From Vibrio sp. Hep-1b-8 (GTDB lineage: Bacteria; Pseudomonadota; Gammaproteobacteria; Enterobacterales; Vibrionaceae): a stretch of DNA of 64,000 bases. Shown here one piece after another: positions 52,691-60,786 of the stretch (its first letter is position 1; each line of letters begins with the position of its first letter). Location: the NCBI RefSeq assembly GCF_006124995.1, contig NZ_QEWN01000113.1:25385-89384 (forward strand). Direction: 5' to 3'. A program made the position numbers and the translations under genes. The notes beneath the pieces were generated by a model. The model saw only the letters and a program-made list of their open reading frames with translations, was not told the DNA's origin and ran no database searches.

Positions 52691-53152
52691 TTACATTCTC
52701 TGCCCTGACCAAACCACTTCACCAATGATTTCAAAGTCTGCCCTGTGAACATCTTCTTTGCTTAGTTCCCAAGGTTCGTATGATGGATTGTCACTCACCA
52801 CCTTAATTCCATTGGGTAGGAACTGAAGTCTTTTCACCATCAAGCGACCATCAAACCTAAACACGTAAATTCCATCAGTGGAAAAGCCGTCCACACGATT
52901 AACCATCACAATGCTTTGGTTCTTAAGGGTTGGGCTCATGCTGTCACCTCGTACCGGCATTAAGAAGATATTATTTGGGTTGAATCCAAGCTCTTGCCTA
53001 ATGAATTTTTCACTAAACACCATCGCTTGAGATTCTTCTTCTTTCTCGATTAGAGCACCATGACCAGCACTTACTTCAATATCATAAAACTTAAGGTCTA
53101 GATAGCCCTTGGGTGTCAGTGAGCCACTTTTGGGTATCTCATTAGTTTTCAA
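52691..53152 (-). CDS. S24/LexA-type phage repressor C-terminal domain, lacking its DNA-binding domain
   Basis: A 153-aa protein with the autoprotease domain of phage CI/LexA-like repressors. The Ser-Lys dyad is present (Ser71 in VRGDSMSPTL, Lys107 in MVKRLQF), as is a possible Ala29-Gly30 cleavage site (VSAGHGA). Full repressors carry an N-terminal helix-turn-helix of 60-80 residues. Here the frame meets a stop about 11 codons above the TTG at 53152, where the sequence changes to phage lysis genes. It is probably a deletion remnant; TTG is the only usable start. Confidence 0.75.
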   Translation of the reverse strand: MKTNEIPKSGSLTPKGYLDLKFYDIEVSAGHGALIEKEEESQAMVFSEKFIRQELGFNPNNIFLMPVRGDSMSPTLKNQSIVMVNRVDGFSTDGIYVFRFDGRLMVKRLQFLPNGIKVVSDNPSYEPWELSKEDVHRADFEIIGEVVWSGQRM

Positions 53153-53187
53153 AGAAATATCTTCAGGAATTTTTCCACGTGTTCGCT

Positions 53188-53493
53188 ATGTCTGGATTGT
53201 TGAAGTTAAGAAAGGATCTGCCGCGCGGCGTTCGCAATAACAACCCTCTGAATATTCGCGAGTCTAAAGGTGACCGAACTCAATGGGAAGGAGAGCACGC
53301 GCTAGATTTGGACAAGTCATTTGAGGAATTTAGTCATTCTGTCTATGGGTTTAGGGCAGGTGCGCGCGTGTTAAGGAGTTATTCACGACAGGGTTATAAA
53401 ACCTTGTCTGAAATAATTCATCGCTTTGCTTGGTGCGAGTGTGGCGCTGGTCACTGGTCACCCAGAACTGCTCACAGCCAGTGTTACTGCTGA
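53188..53493 (+). pseudogene. Phage P5-like structural/lysis protein fragment
   Basis: From ATG 53188 the protein reads LPRGVRNNNPLNIRESKGD, FEEFSHSVYGFRAGARVLRSY and YKTLSEIIHRFA, the pattern of the phage 'structural protein P5' group (named after corticovirus PM2) and related muramidase-like proteins. After HRFA (about 53427) it continues in unrelated residues rich in Cys and His, so the true C-terminal half is lost by deletion. The family link is from memory. Confidence 0.6.
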
Positions 53494-53578
53494 GGGCGTT
53501 CAATACGGTGGTATTATTGGTACCACGTTGCCGATTCTGCTGGGTGCATGGGAAATGATTCGAGATGAGTTTAAGTGA
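53417..53578 (+). pseudogene. Fragment of a phage membrane (holin-like) protein
   Basis: In another frame, overlapping the tail of the P5-like fragment, about 53 codons without an N-terminus read LLGASVALVTGHPELLTAS and GGIIGTTLPILLGAWEMIRDEF. Two hydrophobic stretches suggest a membrane protein of the lysis region. The stop TGA overlaps the next ATG (TGATG), so the original genes were coupled. Confidence 0.5.
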
Positions 53579-53742
53579 TGGCTGAATACCAAACTTTGAT
53601 TATCGCTGTTGTTAGCGCTCTATCTAGTGGTATAGGTGTCGGCGTAACCCTTAAAACGGATGTTAAGTGGTTACGCTTGATGATGGAGAAGATGGATGAG
53701 AGGCTCACGAGGCTTGAAACGCGAGGTTCAAACTATGACTAA
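53578..53742 (+). CDS. Small phage membrane protein
   Basis: A 54-aa protein with one N-terminal membrane segment (LIIAVVSALSSGIGVGV) and a charged amphipathic C-terminus (RLMMEKMDERLTRLETRG), the form of phage holin-accessory or spanin-like proteins. ATG overlaps the upstream stop. It ends four bases from the end of the convergent endonuclease gene. Probably a complete survivor of a deleted prophage. Confidence 0.55.
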   Translation: MAEYQTLIIAVVSALSSGIGVGVTLKTDVKWLRLMMEKMDERLTRLETRGSNYD

Positions 53743-53745
53743 GGA

Positions 53746-54768
53746 TTATTTACTTGTATATGGGGGGGAATTGTGCGGCCCTAAGAACTTGTCCCCATTA
53801 AAATGAATCATATGCTCTGGCTTATCAGCTAGCCAAACTTCTGTTTCCCATGCTATATCGCTTATCCACCTAGAGAAGTCCTTGCGCGTTAGGAATGCAG
53901 TCACAAATACAATTCCTGCTTTGCAGTCATTCAGCACTGTTCTTCTTAGCTCAATGCACCTTTCTGGGTTTAAAGGATTTGATGAGTGAACTGCTTCTAT
54001 GAGGTATAACCAATTCTTTTCCTCGCTGTAAGCTATAATATCTGGCAGCATACCCCGATCTTCAATATTAAGCCCTAACTTTACCATTTCATTTGTAAAC
54101 TTGAGCATCTGTTTATTAGAGGTATCCCCCACGTAAAGTACTTTTGCGTTATGACCAAAGATAGGAAGGAACTCTTCAATGACAGCCTTCTGAATTTTGT
54201 TATGTGGGCCGTCATCAAGTTTTATTGTCAAGCCTTCTGCTACCTGTACTTGTAGTTTGGTAGATTCGCGCTTCGCTTCAAGTTGTTCTAAATATTCGTA
54301 ATCCACTTCGAAAGAGTTAACAGATGCTTCCCATTGTGGTGTGCCAAATGATCTAGCTAGTTCACCAAAGTCATCATGTATTGCATATCCCCTTGTGCCG
54401 TCATTTGTATCAGCCTTGGGGTTGTTAGCACTTTTAAGCACTAATCCCATTCCAACCGGCCGAACTAAATCCTTTCTTCGAATGTCATCGTAGCTACCTA
54501 AACTAATGCTTTCTTCAAAGTGTTTATTGATAAACCTAATTATATCCCTTGTCTTGAGTGAGTGACCATCTTTGAAAGACTTTGCCTCACCCCAGCTTTT
54601 ACCTGGGGTTAGATCAAAAAGAGCTAGAGTACACATTGCAATTTTCTCTAAGCCTCTTTTTGTATAATCATCTAGCTTTACGCCAGCAGAACTCAATACC
54701 TCTAGGGCTTCCAAGATTAGTTGCTTTATGTCTTCGGATTTTTTTTCAGCCACTTTGTCTTTTTTCAT
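53746..54768 (-). CDS. BsuBI/PstI-family type II restriction endonuclease
   Basis: A 340-aa protein. The C-terminal half carries the BsuBI/PstI family blocks: MLPDIIAYSEEKNWLYLIEAV (PD at 242-243, Glu258), HSSNPLNPER, IVFVTAFLTRKDFSRWI, IAWETEVWLADKPEHMIHFN and GDKFLGP (to about 331). The N-terminal half is helical and fits the family's N-terminal domain. Known members cut CTGCAG. It starts seven bases after the methyltransferase stop, in one leftward operon. No controller gene is visible. The gene looks intact. Confidence 0.88.
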   Translation of the reverse strand: MKKDKVAEKKSEDIKQLILEALEVLSSAGVKLDDYTKRGLEKIAMCTLALFDLTPGKSWGEAKSFKDGHSLKTRDIIRFINKHFEESISLGSYDDIRRKDLVRPVGMGLVLKSANNPKADTNDGTRGYAIHDDFGELARSFGTPQWEASVNSFEVDYEYLEQLEAKRESTKLQVQVAEGLTIKLDDGPHNKIQKAVIEEFLPIFGHNAKVLYVGDTSNKQMLKFTNEMVKLGLNIEDRGMLPDIIAYSEEKNWLYLIEAVHSSNPLNPERCIELRRTVLNDCKAGIVFVTAFLTRKDFSRWISDIAWETEVWLADKPEHMIHFNGDKFLGPHNSPPYTSK

Positions 54769-54775
54769 AATCTAC

Positions 54776-55768
54776 CTACAAAAGCATTAGCTGCTTCTCT
54801 GCGGAATTAACCTGTTGCCCATCCAAGTAGGAAACAATACTTTTGGCGATATGATATGACATTAGTGGCGGAACAGCATTTCCAACCTGTTGAAACTGTG
54901 AACTTTCGGAGCCCTTAAAATCAAACCAGTCAGGGAAGCTTTGTAAACGAGCTCCTTCTCTTACATTCAAACGTTTACGTCTGCCATCAGGAAGCCTTAT
55001 GCGGTGCATATCGCCTGTTGCTCCAGCTAAGTTCCTACAGGTAACGGTTCGAGCTGGCCTATCCATATGAAGATCGCGAGGATTCTTACATTTTGAGGCC
55101 TTTTCATACTTTGCTATGTAAGCGTCTTGGTTTGGAGTAACAAATTTATGCTCAGGTAAAACAACGTGCGCAATATCTGATAAAGCATCTCCAGCTGTAT
55201 ACTTGTATTTAAAGGTGTCTGGGAATTCATAATTACCATCATGTCCAACTACTATTAGCCGTTCACGGTTTTGAGGTACCTCGTAGTTTACTGCTTTAAC
55301 AAGCTCAAAGCTCACCGTGTAGCCCAGTAGTTCTAACTCCCTAATGATTTCATTTAGATACTCCCTATTTCTGTACATCATGCCTCTAACATTTTCGAAC
55401 AGGCATATTTTGGGCTTTACTGTTTTAACAGCGTGAAGGAATATAGGGAAACCGTCTCTAGAGTCTTTGAGGCCTTGCTGCTTTCCTCCCACGCTAAATG
55501 GCTGGCATGGTGGACCACCGATAACAAGATCAGCTGATGGGAAAAGTGTATCCGTTGTTAAAGTGACTTGGTGACACTTACCACTCAAATTAGCGTTATA
55601 GGTGTCAACAGCATCTTTATCTTGTTCATACCCAATAGTTTCTATTCCTGCTGCTTCAAAGCCTAAAGCTAAACCACCGCAACCAGCGAATAAATCCAAG
55701 GCTATTAAACCGCTGTAAGGTGCTCTTTCAGGTTTCAGTTGTTCTAAGCAAGCAAAGTAAGACTTCAT
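54776..55768 (-). CDS. DNA (cytosine-5) methyltransferase of the island R-M system
   Basis: A 330-aa Dcm-type enzyme with all motifs: I ALDLFAGCGGLALGF, IV LVIGGPPCQPFSVGG (nucleophile Cys88), VI LFENVRGM, VIII PQNRERLIVVG, IX RPARTVTCRNLAG and VKEGARLQSFP-like NVREGARLQSFP, X QQVGNAVPPLM. The target-recognition region between VIII and IX is short. It should protect the sites of the adjacent endonuclease. PstI and BsuBI themselves pair with N6-adenine methyltransferases, so this combination is unusual. Confidence 0.92.
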   Translation of the reverse strand: MKSYFACLEQLKPERAPYSGLIALDLFAGCGGLALGFEAAGIETIGYEQDKDAVDTYNANLSGKCHQVTLTTDTLFPSADLVIGGPPCQPFSVGGKQQGLKDSRDGFPIFLHAVKTVKPKICLFENVRGMMYRNREYLNEIIRELELLGYTVSFELVKAVNYEVPQNRERLIVVGHDGNYEFPDTFKYKYTAGDALSDIAHVVLPEHKFVTPNQDAYIAKYEKASKCKNPRDLHMDRPARTVTCRNLAGATGDMHRIRLPDGRRKRLNVREGARLQSFPDWFDFKGSESSQFQQVGNAVPPLMSYHIAKSIVSYLDGQQVNSAEKQLMLL

Positions 55769-55861
55769 ATGAACCTATGACTCCAAGGGGATCATGAAAT
55801 AAATAATGGCCGATGATACTAACATTATTGTTCCTAGTTTCGCTCTCTTTTTATTTACGAG

Positions 55862-56173
55862 TTATGGGTTGTTACTATCGCTCTTGTTGTGAAGTCGGTA
55901 AGGGTAGAGCTGAGTATAAACTTGCCAAAACACGTTCAAGTTTCTGTGCCCCGTCACCTGAGCAACTTCTTCAATTGAATACCCTTTTTCAAATAGTCGG
56001 CTCGCGCCTTCTCTTCTCATATCGTGATAGCGCAAGTCTTCGATGCCTAGTTCATTGCATACACGCTGAAATCCTGCGGTAACGCTCCGCGCGTTGTAAG
56101 GGAAGATGCGTTCTCCCTGCTTAGGTTGCCTCTTAGCAATATCGAAGGACTCAGCGAGTAAGGGAACAAGCAT
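55862..56173 (-). pseudogene. Truncated dusA-associated tyrosine integrase, C-terminal part
   Basis: The C-terminal catalytic domain of a phage-type tyrosine recombinase is seen: His50 and Arg53 in YHDMRREGASRL, His76 in QVTGHRNLN, and nucleophile Tyr86 in WQVYTQLYP. The homologous frame extends about five codons above ATG 56173 (KSGNH) and stops exactly at the right direct repeat (56186). The N-terminal core-binding domain and the first catalytic arginine are missing. It should be inactive. Confidence 0.85.
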
Positions 56174-56185
56174 ATGGTTGCCGCT

Positions 56186-56338
56186 TTTTTCCTGAATGTT
56201 TTCTCTTCTGTGTGTATAATCGCGGATTCTGTTTTGACCACGATGCTCACTGTTTAGCGAGACTCACCTTATGAAACCTGACAATACTAGTAAATACGCG
56301 GCTAACCGCTTTTCCATTGCACCCATGCTCGATTGGAC
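56186..56338. repeat. Right 153-bp direct repeat (attR side) with the active dusA promoter
   Basis: 150/153 identical to 52124-52276. It supplies TATAAT (56215-56220) and the first 22 codons of the full dusA. The differences are at 56254 (leader) and 56282 and 56285; the last two are synonymous in dusA. Confidence 0.93.
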
Positions 56339-57272
56339 GGATCGACACTGCCGTTACTTCCACCGCTTGTTGACTAACGAGACTCTGCTTTATACAGAGA
56401 TGGTCACCACGGGGGCAATTATTCATGGTAAAGGTGACTTCCTAGCATATAACCAGGAAGAGCATCCAGTCGCCCTGCAATTAGGCGGTTCAAATCCTAA
56501 GGACTTGGCTACTTGCGCTAAACTGGCGGCAGAGCGTGGCTACGATGAGATTAACTTAAACGTTGGCTGTCCATCTGACCGTGTACAGAATGGCCGCTTT
56601 GGTGCTTGTCTAATGGGCGAGCCTCAGTTGGTGGCAGACTGTGTTGCAGCTATGCGTGATGTGGTTGATGTACCTGTAACAGTAAAGACCCGTATTGGTA
56701 TTGATGATCAAGATTCGTATGAATTCCTGACAGACTTTGTTTCGATCGTCTCAGAGAAAGGCGGTTGTGAGCAATTTACTATCCATGCCCGTAAAGCTTG
56801 GCTTTCTGGCCTTAGTCCAAAAGAGAACCGAGAGATCCCACCACTGGACTACCCACGCGCATATCAACTAAAGAAAGACTTCTCTCATTTAGTGATCGCT
56901 GTGAATGGTGGCGTTAAAACTCTGCAAGAGACTAAAGAGCACTTGCAGCATCTTGATGGTGTGATGGTAGGGCGTGAAGCATATCAGAATCCCTATATCT
57001 TAGCTGAGGTCGATCAACAGATCTTTGGATTAGATAAGCCAATTAAAAAGCGTACTCAGGTTGTGGAAGAAATGTATCCATACATTGAACAGCAGCTTTC
57101 GAATGGGGCGTACTTAGGTCATATTACTCGTCATATGTTGGGTTTGTTCCAGAACATGCCGGGTGCTCGTCAGTGGCGCCGCCATATTAGTGAAAACGCT
57201 CATAAGCCAGGATCGGGCATAGAAGTGGTCGAAGCGGCACTAGCGAAAATTCCAAAAGAGTTGAATGTGTAA
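56271..57272 (+). CDS. dusA: tRNA-dihydrouridine(20/20a) synthase DusA
   Basis: DusA reduces U20/U20a in the tRNA D-loop with FMN and NADPH. 333 aa with [30 protein letters not shown], the active-site Cys in [40 protein letters not shown] and [12 protein letters not shown]. It is intact because the island restores promoter and first codons. Confidence 0.96.
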   Translation: MKPDNTSKYAANRFSIAPMLDWTDRHCRYFHRLLTNETLLYTEMVTTGAIIHGKGDFLAYNQEEHPVALQLGGSNPKDLATCAKLAAERGYDEINLNVGCPSDRVQNGRFGACLMGEPQLVADCVAAMRDVVDVPVTVKTRIGIDDQDSYEFLTDFVSIVSEKGGCEQFTIHARKAWLSGLSPKENREIPPLDYPRAYQLKKDFSHLVIAVNGGVKTLQETKEHLQHLDGVMVGREAYQNPYILAEVDQQIFGLDKPIKKRTQVVEEMYPYIEQQLSNGAYLGHITRHMLGLFQNMPGARQWRRHISENAHKPGSGIEVVEAALAKIPKELNV

Positions 57273-57316
57273 AAATTACCAACGGGGTTGGTGAAAATTA
57301 CCATTATCTATCGAAG

Positions 57317-57347
57317 AAAAGAGCGCTATTTAATAGCGCTCTTTTTT
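57317..57347. terminator. Terminator after dusA
   Basis: AAGAGCGCTA-TTTAA-TAGCGCTCTT with flanking A- and T-runs. Confidence 0.9.
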
Positions 57348-57388
57348 ATTTTTCTATATTTTCAATGCCTTAGCATGTTGGTCAAGGT

Positions 57389-57404
57389 TGGCACGCATCC
57401 TGAA
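57389..57404 (+). promoter_or_regulatory. Sigma-54-like promoter of pspG
   Basis: TGGCACG is a perfect -24 element; the -12 position has CTGAA instead of TTGCA. It lies 32 bp before pspG, whose homologues are driven by sigma-54 and PspF. The weak -12 lowers certainty. Confidence 0.55.
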
Positions 57405-57435
57405 ATAGAGGTTAGTAACAACAAAGGAGATTGAT

Positions 57436-57645
57436 ATGTTTGAGCTAATCTTTATTTTGGTATTTGTAGCAACATTACTGGTCACTGGAGTGACTATGGT
57501 TACCGTGTTTGTCGGAGTTGCTTTTTCTCTGGCAGTCATGGTGCTTTTAGGAATGGTTGGCGCAGTGATCAAGCTCATTCCATGGTTGATTGTGATTGCT
57601 ATTGGCGTTTGGTTCTTCAAGAACTATGTGGTTCAGCCTCGATAA
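57436..57645 (+). CDS. pspG: Phage shock protein G
   Basis: A 69-aa inner-membrane protein with two hydrophobic segments (LIFILVFVATLLVTGVT and LVMV-type GAVIKLIPWLIVIAIGVWF). PspG belongs to the PspF regulon responding to envelope stress. Preceded by AAAGGAG. Its separation from pspABC is usual. Confidence 0.87.
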   Translation: MFELIFILVFVATLLVTGVTMVTVFVGVAFSLAVMVLLGMVGAVIKLIPWLIVIAIGVWFFKNYVVQPR

Positions 57646-57776
57646 CAGGACTCTACTGAGAAATATTTACTGGCTAGAGGTATGTCTATGTTAGAATTTG
57701 ACGAACATCATACTTATCTAGCCATGTGCAGCTCGATTCGGGGCTGTCTGAAGTGAATACTTGGAGAACTAATCCC

Positions 57777-58430
57777 ATGGGTTTTAAAACCGCCAGTGCA
57801 TTCGCCATCGCGGCAGTCGTTTCTGCGTCAGCTTTCGCTGAGTCCTCTCTAACAACTAAGTTTGGCGCTGAAGCGTGGCTAACAGACACTAAAGTGAACG
57901 AGGTCACTCGAGATGGTGATACAACACCAAGTGTTTATGTAGCGGTTGAACACGGTATCAAATATGTGCCTGATGCACGTCTTCGTTACACCAGTGTTGA
58001 TGCTGATTACACGGCGTTTGATAAACTGGATCTAACTTTGTACTACCGTATTATGGAGCATGATTTGATGCACTTTGATGCGGGTATGACGTTCAGCGAT
58101 CTGAGTGGCACTAAGTACATAAACCCAGAGAACAACGCTCGCGCTACGTTCGATAAAATGATTTGGGCTTGGTACGGCTATGCTGAGATTACGGTTCCTA
58201 ACACCAACTTTGATGTCATTGGTGAGATGAACTTCGGTAACAGTGATGGTATTAAGAGCACTGACTTGATGGCTGGTATGCAGTACCGCATGCCTGTAGG
58301 CGAAAATACGCTAGCATTCCGCGGTGGCTACCGTGTGATTGATTTAGAGTCTGAAGAGTTCCCGAATACTAAAGGCGACCCGTTTGTATTCGCAAATGGC
58401 TTCTTCGCTGGTGCAGAGTTCTCGTTCTAA
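57777..58430 (+). CDS. TIGR04219-type outer membrane beta-barrel protein
   Basis: A 217-aa exported protein. Signal peptide with cleavage after SAFA; the mature part alternates short aromatic strands (LRYTSVDADYTAF, LTLYYRIMEHDLMHFDAGM, WAWYGYAEI) and ends in a C-terminal Phe (GAEFSF), the beta-barrel assembly signal. Function unknown. ATG 57777 gives a proper signal peptide; the upstream open frame does not. Confidence 0.82.
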   Translation: MGFKTASAFAIAAVVSASAFAESSLTTKFGAEAWLTDTKVNEVTRDGDTTPSVYVAVEHGIKYVPDARLRYTSVDADYTAFDKLDLTLYYRIMEHDLMHFDAGMTFSDLSGTKYINPENNARATFDKMIWAWYGYAEITVPNTNFDVIGEMNFGNSDGIKSTDLMAGMQYRMPVGENTLAFRGGYRVIDLESEEFPNTKGDPFVFANGFFAGAEFSF

Positions 58431-58450
58431 ACCACAAATTGATTTCTTTA

Positions 58451-58480
58451 AAACGCCGGTTTCTAAAGCGGCGTTTTTTT
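58451..58480 (+). terminator. Terminator after the outer membrane protein gene
   Basis: AAACGCCG-10 nt-CGGCGTTT followed by T-run. Confidence 0.85.
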
Positions 58481-58578
58481 ATACCTATTAATTATATCTC
58501 ATCATTTCATTTAGAACTTTCGCGGTTTTTAGCCATGCTTAAGAAGGAATTATGTTTTTAGCCAGAGAAAGGAATCTC

Positions 58579-58809
58579 ATGACTATCACTGAACTTCGAA
58601 ATCTATACCGCGAGCATCAGTTAGTAGAAGCCATTATCGAGCCTTCGGCGCAAGAAGGAAGCTGGATTGTGGAATTTCGCCATGCTCGTGGTGGCTTTGT
58701 TCTTTTGACCGACTCTCACGGTGAAGAGTGTCATTATATGGACCTCGATCTAGCGTCAAAGTCAGCAATGGCGGTAGGTTTCAAACAGGTTCGCGTAGAG
58801 GCAAAATAG
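58579..58809 (+). CDS. Small conserved-looking hypothetical protein
   Basis: A 76-aa protein, not recognised (MTITELRNLYREHQLVEAI, SWIVEFRHARGGFVLLTDS). ATG 58579 is chosen because AAGGA precedes it at six bases; an upstream ATG lacks a site. It lies just before cysJIH but ends 126 bp earlier, so it is probably separate. Confidence 0.7.
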   Translation: MTITELRNLYREHQLVEAIIEPSAQEGSWIVEFRHARGGFVLLTDSHGEECHYMDLDLASKSAMAVGFKQVRVEAK

Positions 58810-58935
58810 CATTTGTTGATTGTTGTCTCCCTATTCTTTAATTCAAAAAGTTATAAAACATTCACTTCTATTCTTTCTTGTTATTAAAGAGAGTGGTTAA
58901 TCTATCATCACGCAATGAATAGGGATGTCGAGACC

Positions 58936-60786
58936 ATGTCTTTAAACAAGAACGTGTCCTCTCAAGGAAACACGCCACAAGAACTACCATCGATCGCAGC
59001 TCCTCTGAATGATCAACAGCTGAACTCGCTACAACAGACCGTTGCAGACTTGTCTTCTCAGCAGTTGGCATGGGTGAGTGGATATTTCTGGGGATTGGCC
59101 CAAACACAGACCGTGTCTGCTGCCGCACCAATCAACCAAGCCGTTGCTGCTGTAGCGGCAAAGCCTGCTGGCAAACTATCAATTATTTTTGCTTCACAAA
59201 CCGGCAATGCTAAAGGTGTTGCAGAAGCGCTAGAGCAAGAAGCAAAAGCCTTGGGTATTGAAGCAGAGCTATTCGATGCCAGTGACTATAAAGGTAAGAA
59301 CCTAGCCAAAGAAACACATGTAATTATTGTGGCTTCAACGAATGGTGAAGGTGAAGCGCCGGACAATGCGATTGAATTGCATGAGTTTTTGCAGTCTAAG
59401 AAAGCACCTAAATTAGCGAACCTGAAATATGGTGTGATTGGTCTGGGTGACTCTAGCTATGAGTTCTTCTGCCAAACTGGTAAAGATTTTGACGCTTACC
59501 TTGCGAAGCAAGGCGCGACGGCTTTCATTGATCGAATTGATTGTGATGTTGACTATGAAGCGTCCGCGTCTGAATGGCGTGCTAAAGCGCTGGAGACAGT
59601 GAAAGAAGATCTCTCTTCTGGGCAAGAAGCGGATATAGTCCAGCTTCCAGTGGCTCAGGCTGCTGGACACTCTCAGTACAGTAAGCAAAAACCTTATACT
59701 GCCACTTTGCTGACTAGCCAAAAAATTACAGGCCGTGATTCAGGGAAAGATGTTCGTCATATCGAAATCGACTTGGACGGCTCGGGCTTAACATATCAAC
59801 CGGGTGATGCGCTTGGGGTATGGTTTGAAAACAGCTCTGAGCTCGCTAACGCAATCTTAGCAAAAGTGGGTTTATCTGGGGTGGAAAGCGTTGAAGTGGA
59901 TGGTGAAAGCCTGTCAATTCATAGTGCGCTGGTGGCTAAATATGAGATCACTGCATCTAACCCACAACTGGTCGCGAAGTACGCCGAACTGTCCGGTAGT
60001 AAAAAACTACAAAAACTGGCTCAAGATAAAGACCAATTGCGAGAATACGCAACAAATACCCAGGTCGTTGATGTTCTTGATGAAAAGAAAACCAAGTTAA
60101 CCGCAGATCAACTGATTGGTTTGCTGCGTCGTTTGACCCCTCGCCTATACTCAATCGCTTCGAGTCAGGCAGAAGTAGACCAAGAAGTTCATCTAACCGT
60201 TGGCCTTGTTGAATATGATAAAGGTGACGATAAGCGCTACGGCGGTGCCTCAAGCTTCTTGTCACAGCGACTGGAAGAGGGCGGGGAGGTTAAAGTGTTT
60301 GTTGAAAACAACAATAACTTCAAATTGCCTCAAGATGACAACACTCCCGTCATTATGATTGGTCCGGGTACTGGTATTGCGCCTTTCCGTAGCTTTATTC
60401 AAGAGCGAGATAACCGCGATGCTGAAGGCAAGAACTGGTTATTCTTCGGTGACCGCACCTTTACTCAAGACTTCCTCTATCAAGTGGAGTGGCAGAAGTA
60501 CCTCAAATCTGGATTACTTAATCGTCTAGATGTTGCTTTTAGCCGTGACCAAGTAGAGAAGGTCTACGTCCAACACCGCATCCTAGAAAATGCTGAGCAG
60601 GTTTGGCAGTGGATTCAAGATGGTGCCTATATCTATGTTTGTGGTGACGCAACTCGAATGGCAAAAGATGTGCACGAAGCATTGGTAATTGTTGCTGAGC
60701 AACAAGGCAAGATGTCTCGTGATGATGCAGAAGAATTTATTAACGACTTACGTAAAGCAAAACGTTACCAAAGGGATGTGTACTAA
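58936..60786 (+). CDS. cysJ: Sulfite reductase flavoprotein alpha component
   Basis: CysJ passes electrons from NADPH through FAD and FMN to CysI. 616 aa. The flavodoxin domain is at about 80-215 ([43 protein letters not shown]), the FAD-binding domain includes [12 protein letters not shown], and the NADP domain [16 protein letters not shown] and [20 protein letters not shown] 58936 fits the CysJ N-terminus; ATG 58915 is an alternative. The stop overlaps the cysI start. Confidence 0.95.
   Translation: MSLNKNVSSQGNTPQELPSIAAPLNDQQLNSLQQTVADLSSQQLAWVSGYFWGLAQTQTVSAAAPINQAVAAVAAKPAGKLSIIFASQTGNAKGVAEALEQEAKALGIEAELFDASDYKGKNLAKETHVIIVASTNGEGEAPDNAIELHEFLQSKKAPKLANLKYGVIGLGDSSYEFFCQTGKDFDAYLAKQGATAFIDRIDCDVDYEASASEWRAKALETVKEDLSSGQEADIVQLPVAQAAGHSQYSKQKPYTATLLTSQKITGRDSGKDVRHIEIDLDGSGLTYQPGDALGVWFENSSELANAILAKVGLSGVESVEVDGESLSIHSALVAKYEITASNPQLVAKYAELSGSKKLQKLAQDKDQLREYATNTQVVDVLDEKKTKLTADQLIGLLRRLTPRLYSIASSQAEVDQEVHLTVGLVEYDKGDDKRYGGASSFLSQRLEEGGEVKVFVENNNNFKLPQDDNTPVIMIGPGTGIAPFRSFIQERDNRDAEGKNWLFFGDRTFTQDFLYQVEWQKYLKSGLLNRLDVAFSRDQVEKVYVQHRILENAEQVWQWIQDGAYIYVCGDATRMAKDVHEALVIVAEQQGKMSRDDAEEFINDLRKAKRYQRDVY

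Larger units (their letters stand above)
52277..56185. mobile_element. dusA-integrated genomic island with R-M system and prophage debris
   Basis: A 3.9-kb foreign segment lies between 153-bp repeats of the dusA 5' region. It carries on the minus strand a hypothetical gene, an S24 repressor fragment, a BsuBI/PstI-type endonuclease, a C5 methyltransferase and a truncated tyrosine integrase, plus rightward phage gene debris. dusA is a known site for dusA-associated integrases. The left end has small inverted repeats, CTCG-AAAG-CGAG and GTACT-AAATA-AGTAC (about 52300-52335), which could be arm sites. With the integrase truncated, the island is probably fixed. Confidence 0.9.
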
